Below are positions 1-7,988 of a stretch of DNA of 42,334 nt, in pieces. How positions within the stretch are numbered: position 1 is the first letter of the stretch; each line of letters opens with the position of its first letter. The stretch comes from Oscillospiraceae bacterium (GTDB lineage: Bacteria > Bacillota > Clostridia > Oscillospirales > Ruminococcaceae), in the NCBI GenBank assembly GCA_016281125.1, contig JAEEIA010000042.1, positions 1 through 42,334 on the forward strand, read 5' to 3'. A program made the translations under genes and the position numbers. The notes under the pieces were generated by a model. That model made no database searches and was not told where the DNA came from. It saw nothing but the letters and a program-made list of their open reading frames with translations.

Positions 1-745
1 CCAACGCTCCCCTCACCTTTTCCGCAGAGCTGAAATTGAGCGCACAGAGAGGAGAGAGTCAGGAAAGAGAGCGCGCGAGAGGGAAAACCTAAGAGAGAGG
101 GGAGATAAGCGACCGTAGGGAGCGCCTCCCCTCTTTCCTGGGTTGTCCCTCTCGCATTCGCGCCCCGCGCCCAGCCAAAATATACATCGGACGAAAGGAT
201 AAAGAACGGGGGGCAATTTTTTTGCATTTTCTCCCATTCAGCATCATAAAAAAATAAAAGTTCATTTCTCCCCGCGAAACGGGGGTGACAACCCAAGTGG
301 AAAGGGAGAGCGCTCACTGACGTTCGCTTATTCTCCCTTTCCCCTTAGGTTTTCGCCCCCGAGCCCCCGCTTTCCTGAACCCCTAACCCTCTATGCTCCG
401 CAGAACCCTAATGAAGCGCAAATAAAAAGAGGCAAAAATCAAAAAAGGCGCACGCAAACGGATGGGAGCAGTCACGCCAAAAAAGCCGCGTTCAGCGGCG
501 TGTACTTATGTAAATTGGGAGCGTTTCGCAAAATGTCCCCGAAGGAAAATGGAGGCGGGCAATGCCCGCCCGCTGTGCAGTTTTTTGCACATGTAAATGT
601 TAAAACAAAATTATTTCTCGGAAAGTTGTACGCAAACGTGCAACTTTTTGCCGTTTCTGCACCCCTTACAGATGGCATGCCGCTCCCTCGCAGGTCATCG
701 CACCGTTTCATCCGACTGCTTCACCCGAAAGGAGATGATCACTTC
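1..745. other. Gene-free, hairpin-rich region ahead of the capsid locus
   Basis: No convincing gene is visible here. Positions about 30-115 are a purine-rich GA tract. Several strong dyads follow: an 11-bp perfect stem (299-309 with 332-342), CCCCG/CGGGG near 269-283, GCCGC/GCGGC at 485-499, and a GGCGGGC/GCCCGCC stem at 554-570 followed by a T run near 581-586. The stretch could be an untranslated leader, remnants of intergenic repeats, or the decayed left edge of the phage-like locus. I see no clear sigma-70 promoter for the downstream genes. Confidence 0.5.
622..649 (+). terminator. Terminator-like hairpin upstream of terS
   Basis: An 11-bp stem (622-632 with 637-647, one G-U type pair) has a CAAA loop and runs into five T residues. 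It would stop plus-strand transcription about 100 bp before the small terminase gene. It could insulate the capsid locus or act as an attenuator. Confidence 0.6.
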
Positions 746-1288
746 ATGAAACAAAAACAGGATCCTTACAAGGGCAAACGGATCCCCTTCTGCCGCTGGT
801 ATCTCACACTCGGCAACCCCACCGAAGCCGCGCTCCGTGCAGGCTGCCCGCCCGCTACCGCCGAACAGGACGGCATCGAGCTGCTGCACTCCGCCTACTG
901 CCGCACCTACCTCAAAAAGCTCGCGGAACAGCCCGCACTCCCCCTGCGCAGCCTCGTCATTGCAGGGCTCGCAAGGCTCGCGTTCGGCTCTGCAAACGAC
1001 GCCGCCGTGCTCGCCTACTCCGGCGAAATCTCCGGCGACGCCATCCGCGGCCTCGATCTCTTTCACGTCGCAAGCATCAAACAGGACCGCGGCGGCGGCT
1101 TTGAGGTAAAGCTCGCTGACCGCCAGCGCGCCATGGAAAAGCTGCTGGAATGCGCCGACAGCGCCGAATCTGAAAAGGCTGCCGCCTCCCTGCTCGCGGC
1201 CCTGCACGGGGAGGTGAACGCCGATGACGCGGACGATGCCGTTTTCCCGCAAGCAGCGGATCGCAATGGCGTGGTGGAAGCATCCTGA
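746..1288 (+). CDS. Phage terminase small subunit (Terminase_2-like)
   Basis: This 180-residue protein should recognise DNA for packaging and load the large terminase. Residues about 13-60 match the Terminase_2 pattern: an FCRWYLTLGNPTEAALRAG block followed by a second helix ending in YLKKL. The C-terminal half has the usual aspartate-rich DRQRAMEKLLEC helix. The ATG at 746 is chosen because GAAAGGAG lies just upstream; the open frame extends further 5' but without a ribosome site. Its 3' end overlaps terL by 65 bp, which suggests coupled translation. Family assignment is strong; the DNA target is unknown. Confidence 0.85.
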   Translation: MKQKQDPYKGKRIPFCRWYLTLGNPTEAALRAGCPPATAEQDGIELLHSAYCRTYLKKLAEQPALPLRSLVIAGLARLAFGSANDAAVLAYSGEISGDAIRGLDLFHVASIKQDRGGGFEVKLADRQRAMEKLLECADSAESEKAAASLLAALHGEVNADDADDAVFPQAADRNGVVEAS

Positions 1289-2489
1289 CACGCAAAACCT
1301 TGACGCAGTCATCTGCGACGGCGCCGTGCGCTCCGGCAAAACGACCGCCCTCGCAATCGGGTTCTTCCTCTGGGCATGCAGCTGCTTCCATCAGCAGAGC
1401 TTCGCCCTCTGCGGCAAAACCCGCACGGCGCTGCGCAGAAATCTGCTGACGCCCGTCTTTCCGCAGCTGAAAGCGCTCGGTTTTCAGATCCGCGACAAAC
1501 CGAGCTACGGCTATGCCGACATCTCTTTTTCCGGACACACCAACCGTTTCTACTGCTTCGGCGGCAAGGATGAAGCCTCTGCTTCGCTGATCCAGGGAAT
1601 CACGCTTGCGGGTGTCCTGCTGGACGAGGTCGCGCTGATGCCGCGCTCCTTCGTCGATCAGGCGCTGGCAAGATGCTCCGTGCCGGGCTCCAAAATGTGG
1701 TTCTCCTGCAATCCCGACAAGCCATCCCACTGGTTTTACCGCGAATGGATTCTTCATGCCGACGAAAAACACGCGCTGTATCTGCATTTTACGATGAAGG
1801 ACAATCTCTCCCTGACACCGAAGATCCGGCAGCGCTATGAGCGGCTTTATCACGGGCCGTTCTATCAGCGCTATGTGCTCGGGCAGTGGGTTGTCTCGCA
1901 GGGGCTTGTGTATCCGATGTTTCAGCCGGATATTCACATTGCGGAGATTCCCGGAACGCCGGAGCGCTGCATCATTTCCTGTGATTACGGCACGGTGAAT
2001 CCGGCGTCGTTCGGACTGTGGGGACTCTTCCGCGGCGTCTGGTACCGCATGCGCGAAAGCTATTACGATGCGCGCAAAACTGGTCTGCCGCGCACCGACG
2101 AGGAGCACTACGCCGCGCTGGAACAGCTCGCAGGGAATCTGCATATTGAGCAGGTCATTGCCGATCCGTCCGCTGCGAGCTTTATCGCATGTATCCGCAG
2201 ACACGGGCGGTTCCCCGTTGTTCCGGCAAAAAATGACGTGCTGACCGGCATTCTCAGAACCGCCGACGCGCTCCGCAGCGGCGAGCTCCGGTTCAGCGAA
2301 ACGTGCAGGGATACGCTGCGCGAGTTTACGCTCTACGTCTGGGACGAAAATGCGCCGAAGGATGCGCCCGTCAAGGAATATGACCACGCGATGGACGATA
2401 TCCGGTATTTCGTTGCAACGGTGCTCGACACGCCGCAGGAGGACGCATTCTTTGCGGTATCGCTCCGGCGGAACGCGGCGGGCGCATAA
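1224..2489 (+). CDS. Phage terminase large subunit (PBSX XtmB-like)
   Basis: This 421-residue packaging motor joins an ATPase to a nuclease. Walker A is GAVRSGKTT (33-41), Walker B is VLLDE (131-135), and an SCNP coupling motif lies at 161-164. The C-terminal RNase H-like nuclease shows the expected acidic residues D254 (CDYG), D314 (IADPS) and D391/D392 (HAMDDIRY), so both activities look intact. The start at 1224 has GGGGAGGTG seven bases upstream. Length is typical of the PBSX/SPP1-like group. Intact catalytic sites argue against simple decay. Confidence 0.93.
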   Translation: MTRTMPFSRKQRIAMAWWKHPDTQNLDAVICDGAVRSGKTTALAIGFFLWACSCFHQQSFALCGKTRTALRRNLLTPVFPQLKALGFQIRDKPSYGYADISFSGHTNRFYCFGGKDEASASLIQGITLAGVLLDEVALMPRSFVDQALARCSVPGSKMWFSCNPDKPSHWFYREWILHADEKHALYLHFTMKDNLSLTPKIRQRYERLYHGPFYQRYVLGQWVVSQGLVYPMFQPDIHIAEIPGTPERCIISCDYGTVNPASFGLWGLFRGVWYRMRESYYDARKTGLPRTDEEHYAALEQLAGNLHIEQVIADPSAASFIACIRRHGRFPVVPAKNDVLTGILRTADALRSGELRFSETCRDTLREFTLYVWDENAPKDAPVKEYDHAMDDIRYFVATVLDTPQEDAFFAVSLRRNAAGA

Positions 2490-2506
2490 CAAAAGGAGGT
2501 GATGAT

Positions 2507-3661
2507 TTGGCAATCCGATTTTTCAAACGCAGAAACAATCCGTCCGCGCCGGTTCTGCTCCCCGCAGCCCTTCCGCAGAATGCACAGCTTCCGCTGAAAA
2601 CGCCGCCGGATCCGCGCTGCGAATGGCCGCTTTACGACGCACTGCGCTATGCAGTGCCGGTGGTCGATGCGGCGCTCCGCAAGATTGTCCGGCTGAGCGG
2701 CGGGTTCCGCCTGACCGCGGACAATCCGGACGCACAGGCCGTCCTTGACCGCTTTGCCGATACAGTGCCGGTCAACGGGGCAGGCGTTTCCCTGCAGCTG
2801 TTCGCGGATCAGATGCTCGACAGCCTGCTGACCTACGGCAATGCCGTCGGCGAGATGCTGCCGGATGAAAACGGCGCGCCTGCGGCTCTGCTGACGGCGC
2901 ATCCGGGCGTGCTGCGGATTCTGCCGGAGCCGGACGGCACATGCAGGCTGTACCGGCGCTGCAAACACGGCGGCGAGCAACTGCTGACGGCTCCTGAGCG
3001 CATCCTCTTTGCGGCACTCGATCCGCCGGCGGGCGAAGTCTGCGGCGTATCCGTCCTGCGCGGGCTCCCGGCCGTCGCGTCGATTCTGCTGCGGATCTAC
3101 GACTGCATCGGCAAGAACTATCAGCGCGCGGGCAATGTCCGCTACGCCGTGACCTATCAGCCGGACAGCACGTCCGCGGCCTTTGCGAAGGATCATGCCA
3201 AGGAAATTGCCGAGGCATGGCAGAGCGGCATCCGCGCGGCCGAATACGGCGAGGTGCAGGATTTTGTCGCGGTCGGCAATGTCGGGATCAAGGTCATCGG
3301 CGCGGAAAATCAGCTGTTTGATACGAATGTCCCTGTCCGGCAGCTGCTGGAGCAGATCGTTTCCAAGCTGTCGATTCCGCCGTTCCTGCTCGGCTTTTCA
3401 TGGGCGACAACCGAACGCATGTCAACACAGCAGGCAGATATTCTGACCTCGGAGCTGGAATATTTCCGCAGAGTCCTGACGCCGCTGCTCAAAAAAATCG
3501 GCGCAGCGGTGCTCCGCGGCGCAGGCTTTGACTGCGTGCCGGAGGTCGTCTGGGACAATATCAATTTGCAGGATGAAAAGGAGCTCGCTGAGGCAAGGCT
3601 CCGCAACGCACAGGCCGCCGCGGTTGAACAGAATACCGCGGACGCGGCCGATCCGGAATGA
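2507..3661 (+). CDS. Phage portal protein
   Basis: This 384-residue protein should form the dodecameric portal at one capsid vertex. It has the portal-family layout: a central YGNAVGE segment (about 110-116) and a helical C-terminal part with IPPFLLGFSWATTERMS near 290-306, then a long helix with LLKKIGAAVL. Translation starts at a TTG (2507) preceded by a near-perfect AAAGGAGGTGAT site, and no better ATG exists. It lies 17 bp after terL and its stop abuts the next frame. The assignment rests on family resemblance and gene order. Confidence 0.85.
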   Translation: MAIRFFKRRNNPSAPVLLPAALPQNAQLPLKTPPDPRCEWPLYDALRYAVPVVDAALRKIVRLSGGFRLTADNPDAQAVLDRFADTVPVNGAGVSLQLFADQMLDSLLTYGNAVGEMLPDENGAPAALLTAHPGVLRILPEPDGTCRLYRRCKHGGEQLLTAPERILFAALDPPAGEVCGVSVLRGLPAVASILLRIYDCIGKNYQRAGNVRYAVTYQPDSTSAAFAKDHAKEIAEAWQSGIRAAEYGEVQDFVAVGNVGIKVIGAENQLFDTNVPVRQLLEQIVSKLSIPPFLLGFSWATTERMSTQQADILTSELEYFRRVLTPLLKKIGAAVLRGAGFDCVPEVVWDNINLQDEKELAEARLRNAQAAAVEQNTADAADPE

Positions 3662-3720
3662 GCATGAACAGAATGTTCTGTCAAAACGCGGCGGAATTGT
3701 CCGCCGGAAAGGATGTTATT

Positions 3721-4692
3721 ATGTACGATCAGATCAAACTCGAAAAAGGCATGTATCACCTCGCAAACCGCAGCTTCACGCAGGCGCTGGAGGCGGCAGA
3801 CCCCTCCGCGCAGTACGCAGGCACCGACCTCGCCGCGCTCGACGCCTTTGAGCGTCAGCTCAAGCGCTTTGATATTCACGTTTCCGGCGAGCACTGCGAC
3901 AAGGTCGAAAAGTTCTTCACCACGACCGAAAGCGCCGTGCTGTTCCCCGAATTCGTCCGCAGGGCAATCCTCCGCGGCATGGAGGAATCCATCCTCCCGG
4001 AGCTGACCGCCGCGTCCTCCAGCGTCCATGCGACCTCCTGCAAGGGCTTCTCCGTGGACGAAACCGACGGCGCATATTCCGTCACGACCGCTGAGGGCGA
4101 CGTCATGAAAAAGACCGTCATCACCGAGTCCGATGCGGTTTCGCTGCCGAAATACGCAAGACTGATTTCCGCCTCCTATGAGGCCGTCCGGCAGCAGCGC
4201 ATTGACGTCTTTGCCGTGATGCTCCGTGCAGTCGGTCACAAGCTGGCGGGCGCAGCCGCCGGTGCCGCACTCACCGTCATCAGGAATGCTGTCACGCCGT
4301 TCAGCTCCGCGGGAACTGCCATTGCTTACGCCGATCTGGCAGCGCTCTACGGCAAATTTGCAGACTACGACCTCACCACGGTCATCGCCTCCCCTGCGAA
4401 TGTCGCCGCCATCCTCGCCATGACCGAAATGCGCGACCGCTCCCTCGGCACGGACGGTCAGGTGCAGCTGCCGTTCGGCGCAAAGCTGCTCAAGGACGCC
4501 TCTCTCGGCGACCGTACCGTCATCGGCATCTCGAAGGATTTTGCGCTCGCCTGCTTCAAGGGCACAGACGTCGTGCTGGAATCTGACCGCCTGATTGACT
4601 GCCAGCTTGACCGCATCGCGGTATCCGTCCGCCTCGGCTTCCAGCCGCTGATGTCCGGCGCCGCTGCCGTCCTCAGCATCCGGGAGGAATAA
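3721..4692 (+). CDS. Major capsid protein, HK97-fold-like
   Basis: This predicted 323-residue protein follows the portal gene and has the size and feel of a capsid subunit: an acidic helical N-terminal arm, then a mixed domain with PEFVRRAILRGMEES and, near the end, RIAVSVRLGFQPLMSGAAAV, a typical closing strand pattern for coat proteins. I take the ATG at 3721 because GGAAAGG lies about eight bases upstream. An in-frame ATG at 3658 overlaps the portal stop but has no ribosome site. No separate scaffold gene is seen, so the N-terminal arm may act as an internal scaffold (inference). Confidence 0.75.
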   Translation: MYDQIKLEKGMYHLANRSFTQALEAADPSAQYAGTDLAALDAFERQLKRFDIHVSGEHCDKVEKFFTTTESAVLFPEFVRRAILRGMEESILPELTAASSSVHATSCKGFSVDETDGAYSVTTAEGDVMKKTVITESDAVSLPKYARLISASYEAVRQQRIDVFAVMLRAVGHKLAGAAAGAALTVIRNAVTPFSSAGTAIAYADLAALYGKFADYDLTTVIASPANVAAILAMTEMRDRSLGTDGQVQLPFGAKLLKDASLGDRTVIGISKDFALACFKGTDVVLESDRLIDCQLDRIAVSVRLGFQPLMSGAAAVLSIREE

Positions 4693-4858
4693 GGTATCGC
4701 TCCGCGATGATTCATAATGGGCTCTGCCCAAACCCGCTTAAGGGACATATGTCCCTTAAGAATCCCGTTTTATGTGTATTCAAAAAAACGGGGTGCGGGG
4801 ATATATAAAATTCGCGGTGATTGATAACGGGCTCCGCCTGAACCCGCCGGGCTTTTTC
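4692..4858. repeat. Dispersed palindromic intergenic repeat, copy A
   Basis: This copy starts with AGGTATCGCTCCGCGATGATT, then has a GGGCTCTGCCC dyad, an AAACCCGC block and a perfect 24-bp palindrome at 4737-4760 (core GGGACATATGTCCC), followed by AATCCCG. A second, diverged half follows at about 4790-4858. The same order of blocks occurs at 13448-13656 and 19270-19385. It fills the only sizeable gap inside the capsid locus. Confidence 0.75.
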
Positions 4859-4911
4859 AAAAGCGCACGGGGCGAGGGCGGAGCCGCATACCATGCAAAA
4901 GGAGGAATCAT

Positions 4912-5817
4912 ATGGAACAGGATCAGAACAAGCTGCTCTGTCAGCTGAATGCATTTACCCGCAGAAATCACACGCTCGACGAGGTCTATCTCTTTGACCT
5001 CATCCTCTGCGACAACGAAATCGACCGCGACGGCGACTGCTTTTCCGACGCGGCGCTCGCGGAACTACAAAAGCGGTTCGTCGGCGTGACCGGCATTTTC
5101 GACCACGACGCAAGATCCGGGAATCAGACGGCACGCATCTTCCGCACGGAAATCCGCACCGACCCGGAGCGCAAAACCAAGAGCGGTCAGCCCTACCGCT
5201 GTCTTTGCGCGAACGCCTACATGGTGCGCACGGACGGCAATGCCGACCTCATCCGCGAGATTGATGCGGGCATCAAAAAGGAGGTCAGCATCTCCTGCGC
5301 CGTCGGGCGGCAGATCTGCTCGGTCTGCGGTTCCGACCGGCTCAAATCGCCCTGTCATCACATCAAAGGGCGCTCCTACGGCGGGGTACTCTGCTACACG
5401 ACGCTTGACGGGATCAATGACGTCTATGAATGGAGCTTTGTCGCCGTCCCGGCACAGCGCGGCGCCGGTGTCACCAAGACGCTCGGCGGGGTGCAGACCG
5501 ATCCCGAAAAGGAACTGCTCCGCAAGGCCTACGGCGAGGCGAGTGCGCTGCTCGATCAGCTGACGGAGGATCTCAGAAAGGACGTCATCCGGCTGTGCTA
5601 CCGCTACGGCGAAAACGCCTGTGCAAAGGCGCTTGCGGATTCGACGATTCACATGGATGCGGGCGCGCTCAGCAGGCTGAAGCAGTCGCTGCTGACCGGC
5701 ATCCGGACAGTCGAGGCGCAGCACGCCGCACCGCAGCTGACGCAGCCGGATACTGCAAAGCAGAAGGCGCAGCTCACCGATTACCGCATCGGCGGAAACG
5801 CCAAAACGGAGGGATAA
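4912..5817 (+). CDS. Prohead-protease-like protein (S78/XkdF-like) with a Cys/His cluster
   Basis: This 301-residue protein has features of HK97-type head proteases: an N-terminal strand leading to EIDRDGDCFSDAAL (36-49), a candidate catalytic histidine in FDHD (H65), a serine in KEVSIS (126 or 128), and the late WSFVAVPAQRGAGV segment (174-187) typical of the family. Unusually, C136, C139, C148 and H149/H150 form a zinc-ribbon-like cluster just after the serine motif. The C-terminal 110 residues are helical and could be a scaffold. The gene lies after the capsid gene, not before it as is usual. The ATG follows AAAGGAGGAATCAT. Catalysis is inferred. Confidence 0.6.
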   Translation: MEQDQNKLLCQLNAFTRRNHTLDEVYLFDLILCDNEIDRDGDCFSDAALAELQKRFVGVTGIFDHDARSGNQTARIFRTEIRTDPERKTKSGQPYRCLCANAYMVRTDGNADLIREIDAGIKKEVSISCAVGRQICSVCGSDRLKSPCHHIKGRSYGGVLCYTTLDGINDVYEWSFVAVPAQRGAGVTKTLGGVQTDPEKELLRKAYGEASALLDQLTEDLRKDVIRLCYRYGENACAKALADSTIHMDAGALSRLKQSLLTGIRTVEAQHAAPQLTQPDTAKQKAQLTDYRIGGNAKTEG

Positions 5818-5818
5818 C

Positions 5819-6181
5819 ATGGAAAAAGCGAAGGTCATGCAGCTGTTCCGGCTGTTCGCGTTCCTCGAGGACGCAAGGCCGTGGCAGGATCTTGCAGACG
5901 CGGCGATGATGCGCGTTTCCGCGGAGCTGAAACCGGACGCCGATCCGGACGATCCCCGGCTCTGCTATTATACGGCGGCGGAGGCGAATCTCCAGTACCG
6001 CAGGCTGATTGCGGCGCGCTCCGTCACGCCGACCTATGCGGGCACCGATGTCGCACAGCACTGCGCGGACGGTCAGTGTGTACTCGCGGAACGGCTGCGG
6101 AACGCATACAGAGAGAATGCGGCAGATCTGCTGAAAGACGATACATTCGTATTTGCGGCGATTCCGGAGCAAGCGGGGTGA
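5819..6181 (+). CDS. Small head-tail connector-like protein
   Basis: This 120-residue, largely helical protein starts at an ATG two bases after the previous stop, with GGAGGG upstream. Its size and position (after head genes, before a second small gene) match the adaptor slot taken by XkdH-type proteins in PBSX-like phages. Motifs are weak: an N-terminal FRLFAFLEDARPWQDL helix and LCYYTAAEANLQYRRLIAAR in the middle. The function is inferred from synteny and is unproven. Confidence 0.55.
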   Translation: MEKAKVMQLFRLFAFLEDARPWQDLADAAMMRVSAELKPDADPDDPRLCYYTAAEANLQYRRLIAARSVTPTYAGTDVAQHCADGQCVLAERLRNAYRENAADLLKDDTFVFAAIPEQAG

Positions 6182-6186
6182 TCGCC

Positions 6187-6600
6187 GTGACAGAAACACT
6201 TTGCACAAGGCTCATTGCGGCGCTCGAAGAACAGGGCATCCGCGCATTCCCGGAATTCCCTGAGCGGCTTCTGCCGATCCCCGAAAACCGCTGCTTTGTC
6301 ACGGTCAGCGCGGAGCAGACCGAAACCGGTGAGCCGATCCTCCTGCCGGAGCAGGGCGATGCCGTTCCGGTCAGCATCCGGCTGCGGGTGCGCAGTCATG
6401 CATGTGCATGGGAGAACATCCGCGCGGTGACGGCACAGGCGGAGCACTGTATGCAGGCGCTGTTCGATGAAATGCAGCTCGACGTCCGGCGGACAGTACG
6501 CGGGGAAATCACTTATCAGAAGGCGCTCGGCCGGCTCGAACAGGAGCTCATGGTCATGATTCACGGAATGCTGTACAGAGAGGATGACGATGCCGATTGA
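6187..6600 (+). CDS. Small tail-completion/stopper-like protein
   Basis: This 137-residue protein begins with an amphipathic helix (TLCTRLIAALEEQGIRAF) followed by strands and a long C-terminal helix. Position and size fit a tail terminator or stopper (XkdI/XkdJ-like slot). I chose the GTG at 6187 because AAGCGGGGTGATC, a good ribosome site, precedes it; a GTG at 6178 that overlaps the previous stop is the alternative. No catalytic motif is seen. The role is an inference from gene order. Confidence 0.5.
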   Translation: MTETLCTRLIAALEEQGIRAFPEFPERLLPIPENRCFVTVSAEQTETGEPILLPEQGDAVPVSIRLRVRSHACAWENIRAVTAQAEHCMQALFDEMQLDVRRTVRGEITYQKALGRLEQELMVMIHGMLYREDDDAD

Positions 6601-6970
6601 CGCAGTCAGACGGGAAACGCGCGTCACGCTCGGAAATACCGTGCTGCCCGTCGGGAAATGCGAGGCGGTTTGCAGCACGCCGGTCGTCCGGAAAACCTGC
6701 ATCGGCGGGGAGGCGCACACGGCGCTGATGGAGGAAATCCCCTGCACCGTCACGCTGACCGGAACGCTGTTGCGCAGATCGCTCTGCGTGATTATCCCGG
6801 CACTGCACGAGGCACTGACAGCGCATACCGCATTCGCGTTCACGCTGGACGGCGTAGACTATTCACAGATGACGGTGACGGAGCTGCATGTCACCTATCA
6901 GGGAGAGGCACAGACGGCGGACTACGCACTGACAATGCTCGGGAGGATGCAGTATGCAGATCCGGTGTGA
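6590..6970 (+). CDS. Small beta-rich tail protein, possibly tube-like
   Basis: This 126-residue protein looks rich in beta strands (CTVTLTGTLLRR, FAFTLDGVDYSQMTVTELHV). A tail-tube or tube-initiator role is possible from its position just before the hub-like gene, but no motif proves it. ATG at 6590 has GAGAGG seven bases upstream; ATG at 6584 is also possible. It overlaps the preceding gene by 11 bp and the next by 17 bp, so the module is translated as a unit. Confidence 0.45.
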   Translation: MPIDAVRRETRVTLGNTVLPVGKCEAVCSTPVVRKTCIGGEAHTALMEEIPCTVTLTGTLLRRSLCVIIPALHEALTAHTAFAFTLDGVDYSQMTVTELHVTYQGEAQTADYALTMLGRMQYADPV

Positions 6971-7892
6971 GTGCATCGCCGCGGACGGCAGCATCACCGT
7001 GCTGTATGATGTCCTGCACTTTTCCCTGCTCCGCGACCGCTATCTCCCCTGCGCATCGCTGGCAATCCGGCTGCTGACGGCATCACAGCAGCCGGTTCCG
7101 GTGGCAGTCAGGCTCTGTCTGGACGGGCTTCTCGTCCATGAGGGCTGTGTCCGGAAATGTACGTGTATGCTGGAAAAGAAGCAGCATATCATGCAGATTT
7201 CGTCGCAGGGCTATTCCGTACTGCTGACGCAGAATCAGCTTGTGCCGGGGCTTTATACGCAGGTGACGCTTGCGGGGCTCATGGAAACCTACGCGCTGCC
7301 GCATATCACCTATCAGGATGTGCCGGGCATCCGGTACGTCTACGTTAAGGAGAACGCGAACATGTGGGATACCATTGTCGCGTATAATTACAAGCTGTGC
7401 CGCGGGTATCCGTATATCCGCGTGCCGAATCTGCTGTGCATGATGCCGCAGACCGGTACGGAGGCCGTCGTGCTGCCCGCAGACAGGCTGCTCCGCAGGG
7501 GAAACTGCGGCGAAACCGGCGGGATCATCAGCCGGATTGACATGGCAAACGCCGTCGGGGAATACGGCAGCTATTCCATGGATAACCCGGAGGCTGCCGC
7601 CCGCGGGATCGTGCGGGTGCGGCAGATTCTCTTCGACCGGCAGTATGCCTATGACCCCGAGGACGCGCTGCGGTTCCGGATTGCCGTCAGCAACCGCAGG
7701 CTGAACGGGCAGGTGCTCCGCTATATCGGCTACTGCGGCGAGGATCTGGAGGATCTTGCCGTATGCGGGGATTTCTCCGCGCGCGTCAGCAGAATTCTCA
7801 TCACCGGCGACAGCGCCGGCATCGTCACCGAGGATACATTCTATGCGGATCCGTTCTGCAACTGTGAGGCATCTCCGGCGGATTTGAATTGA
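6954..7892 (+). CDS. Baseplate-hub-like tail protein (XkdQ/gp27-like)
   Basis: This 312-residue protein has two beta-rich parts joined by a LysM-like segment at about 126-160 (ENANMWDTIVAYNYKLCRGY, then IRVPNLL). That layout resembles late-control/hub proteins that cap contractile or siphovirus-type tails. The ATG at 6954 has GGGAGG seven bases upstream, inside the end of the previous gene. It is the last gene of the locus and is followed by a strong terminator. With no sheath or tape-measure gene present, a hub-like protein here is surprising. Confidence 0.5.
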   Translation: MQIRCECIAADGSITVLYDVLHFSLLRDRYLPCASLAIRLLTASQQPVPVAVRLCLDGLLVHEGCVRKCTCMLEKKQHIMQISSQGYSVLLTQNQLVPGLYTQVTLAGLMETYALPHITYQDVPGIRYVYVKENANMWDTIVAYNYKLCRGYPYIRVPNLLCMMPQTGTEAVVLPADRLLRRGNCGETGGIISRIDMANAVGEYGSYSMDNPEAAARGIVRVRQILFDRQYAYDPEDALRFRIAVSNRRLNGQVLRYIGYCGEDLEDLAVCGDFSARVSRILITGDSAGIVTEDTFYADPFCNCEASPADLN

Positions 7893-7941
7893 GGGCTCCA
7901 TCCCCGAAAACCGTTTTAAATGAGATCCTGATCAGCAGACG

Positions 7942-7980
7942 AAGGGGACGCCCTGCAATCATGGGCGTCCCCTTTGTTTG
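7942..7980 (+). terminator. Intrinsic terminator closing the capsid locus
   Basis: A 12-bp GC-rich stem (7942-7953 with 7963-7974) has a nine-base loop and a T-rich tail (TTTGTTTG). It lies 50 bp after the hub-like gene and meets the end of the convergent scaffoldin gene. Confidence 0.85.
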
Positions 7981-7988
7981 TCTGTGAG

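Larger units (their letters stand above)
746..7892 (+). mobile_element. Prophage-like head/packaging/hub locus (PBSX/HK97 type), incomplete
   Basis: Nine consecutive plus-strand genes, most of them overlapping or abutting, encode small and large terminase, portal, major capsid protein, a prohead-protease-like protein, two small connector-like proteins, a small possible tube-like protein and a baseplate-hub-like protein. Missing are integrase, repressor, tail sheath, tape measure, fibres, holin and lysin. All frames are intact and base composition matches the host core. A host-type intergenic repeat sits between the capsid and protease genes, and a strong terminator closes the locus at 7942-7980. 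It may be a decayed prophage, a domesticated particle or a gene-transfer-agent-like locus; sequence alone cannot decide. Confidence 0.7.

Noticed and set aside
13-237. Minus-strand 74-codon frame at the left edge
   Set aside because: Low-complexity Arg/Ser/Leu-rich translation of a GA-rich tract, with no ribosome site.
3310-4731. 473-codon minus-strand frame opposite portal and capsid genes
   Set aside because: It is a shadow frame in GC-rich DNA; the plus-strand genes have ribosome sites and family features.
4912-5817. Zinc-finger transcription factor reading of the CxxC...CHH protein
   Set aside because: The context and the remaining motifs fit a head protease better; the Cys/His cluster is one short insert.
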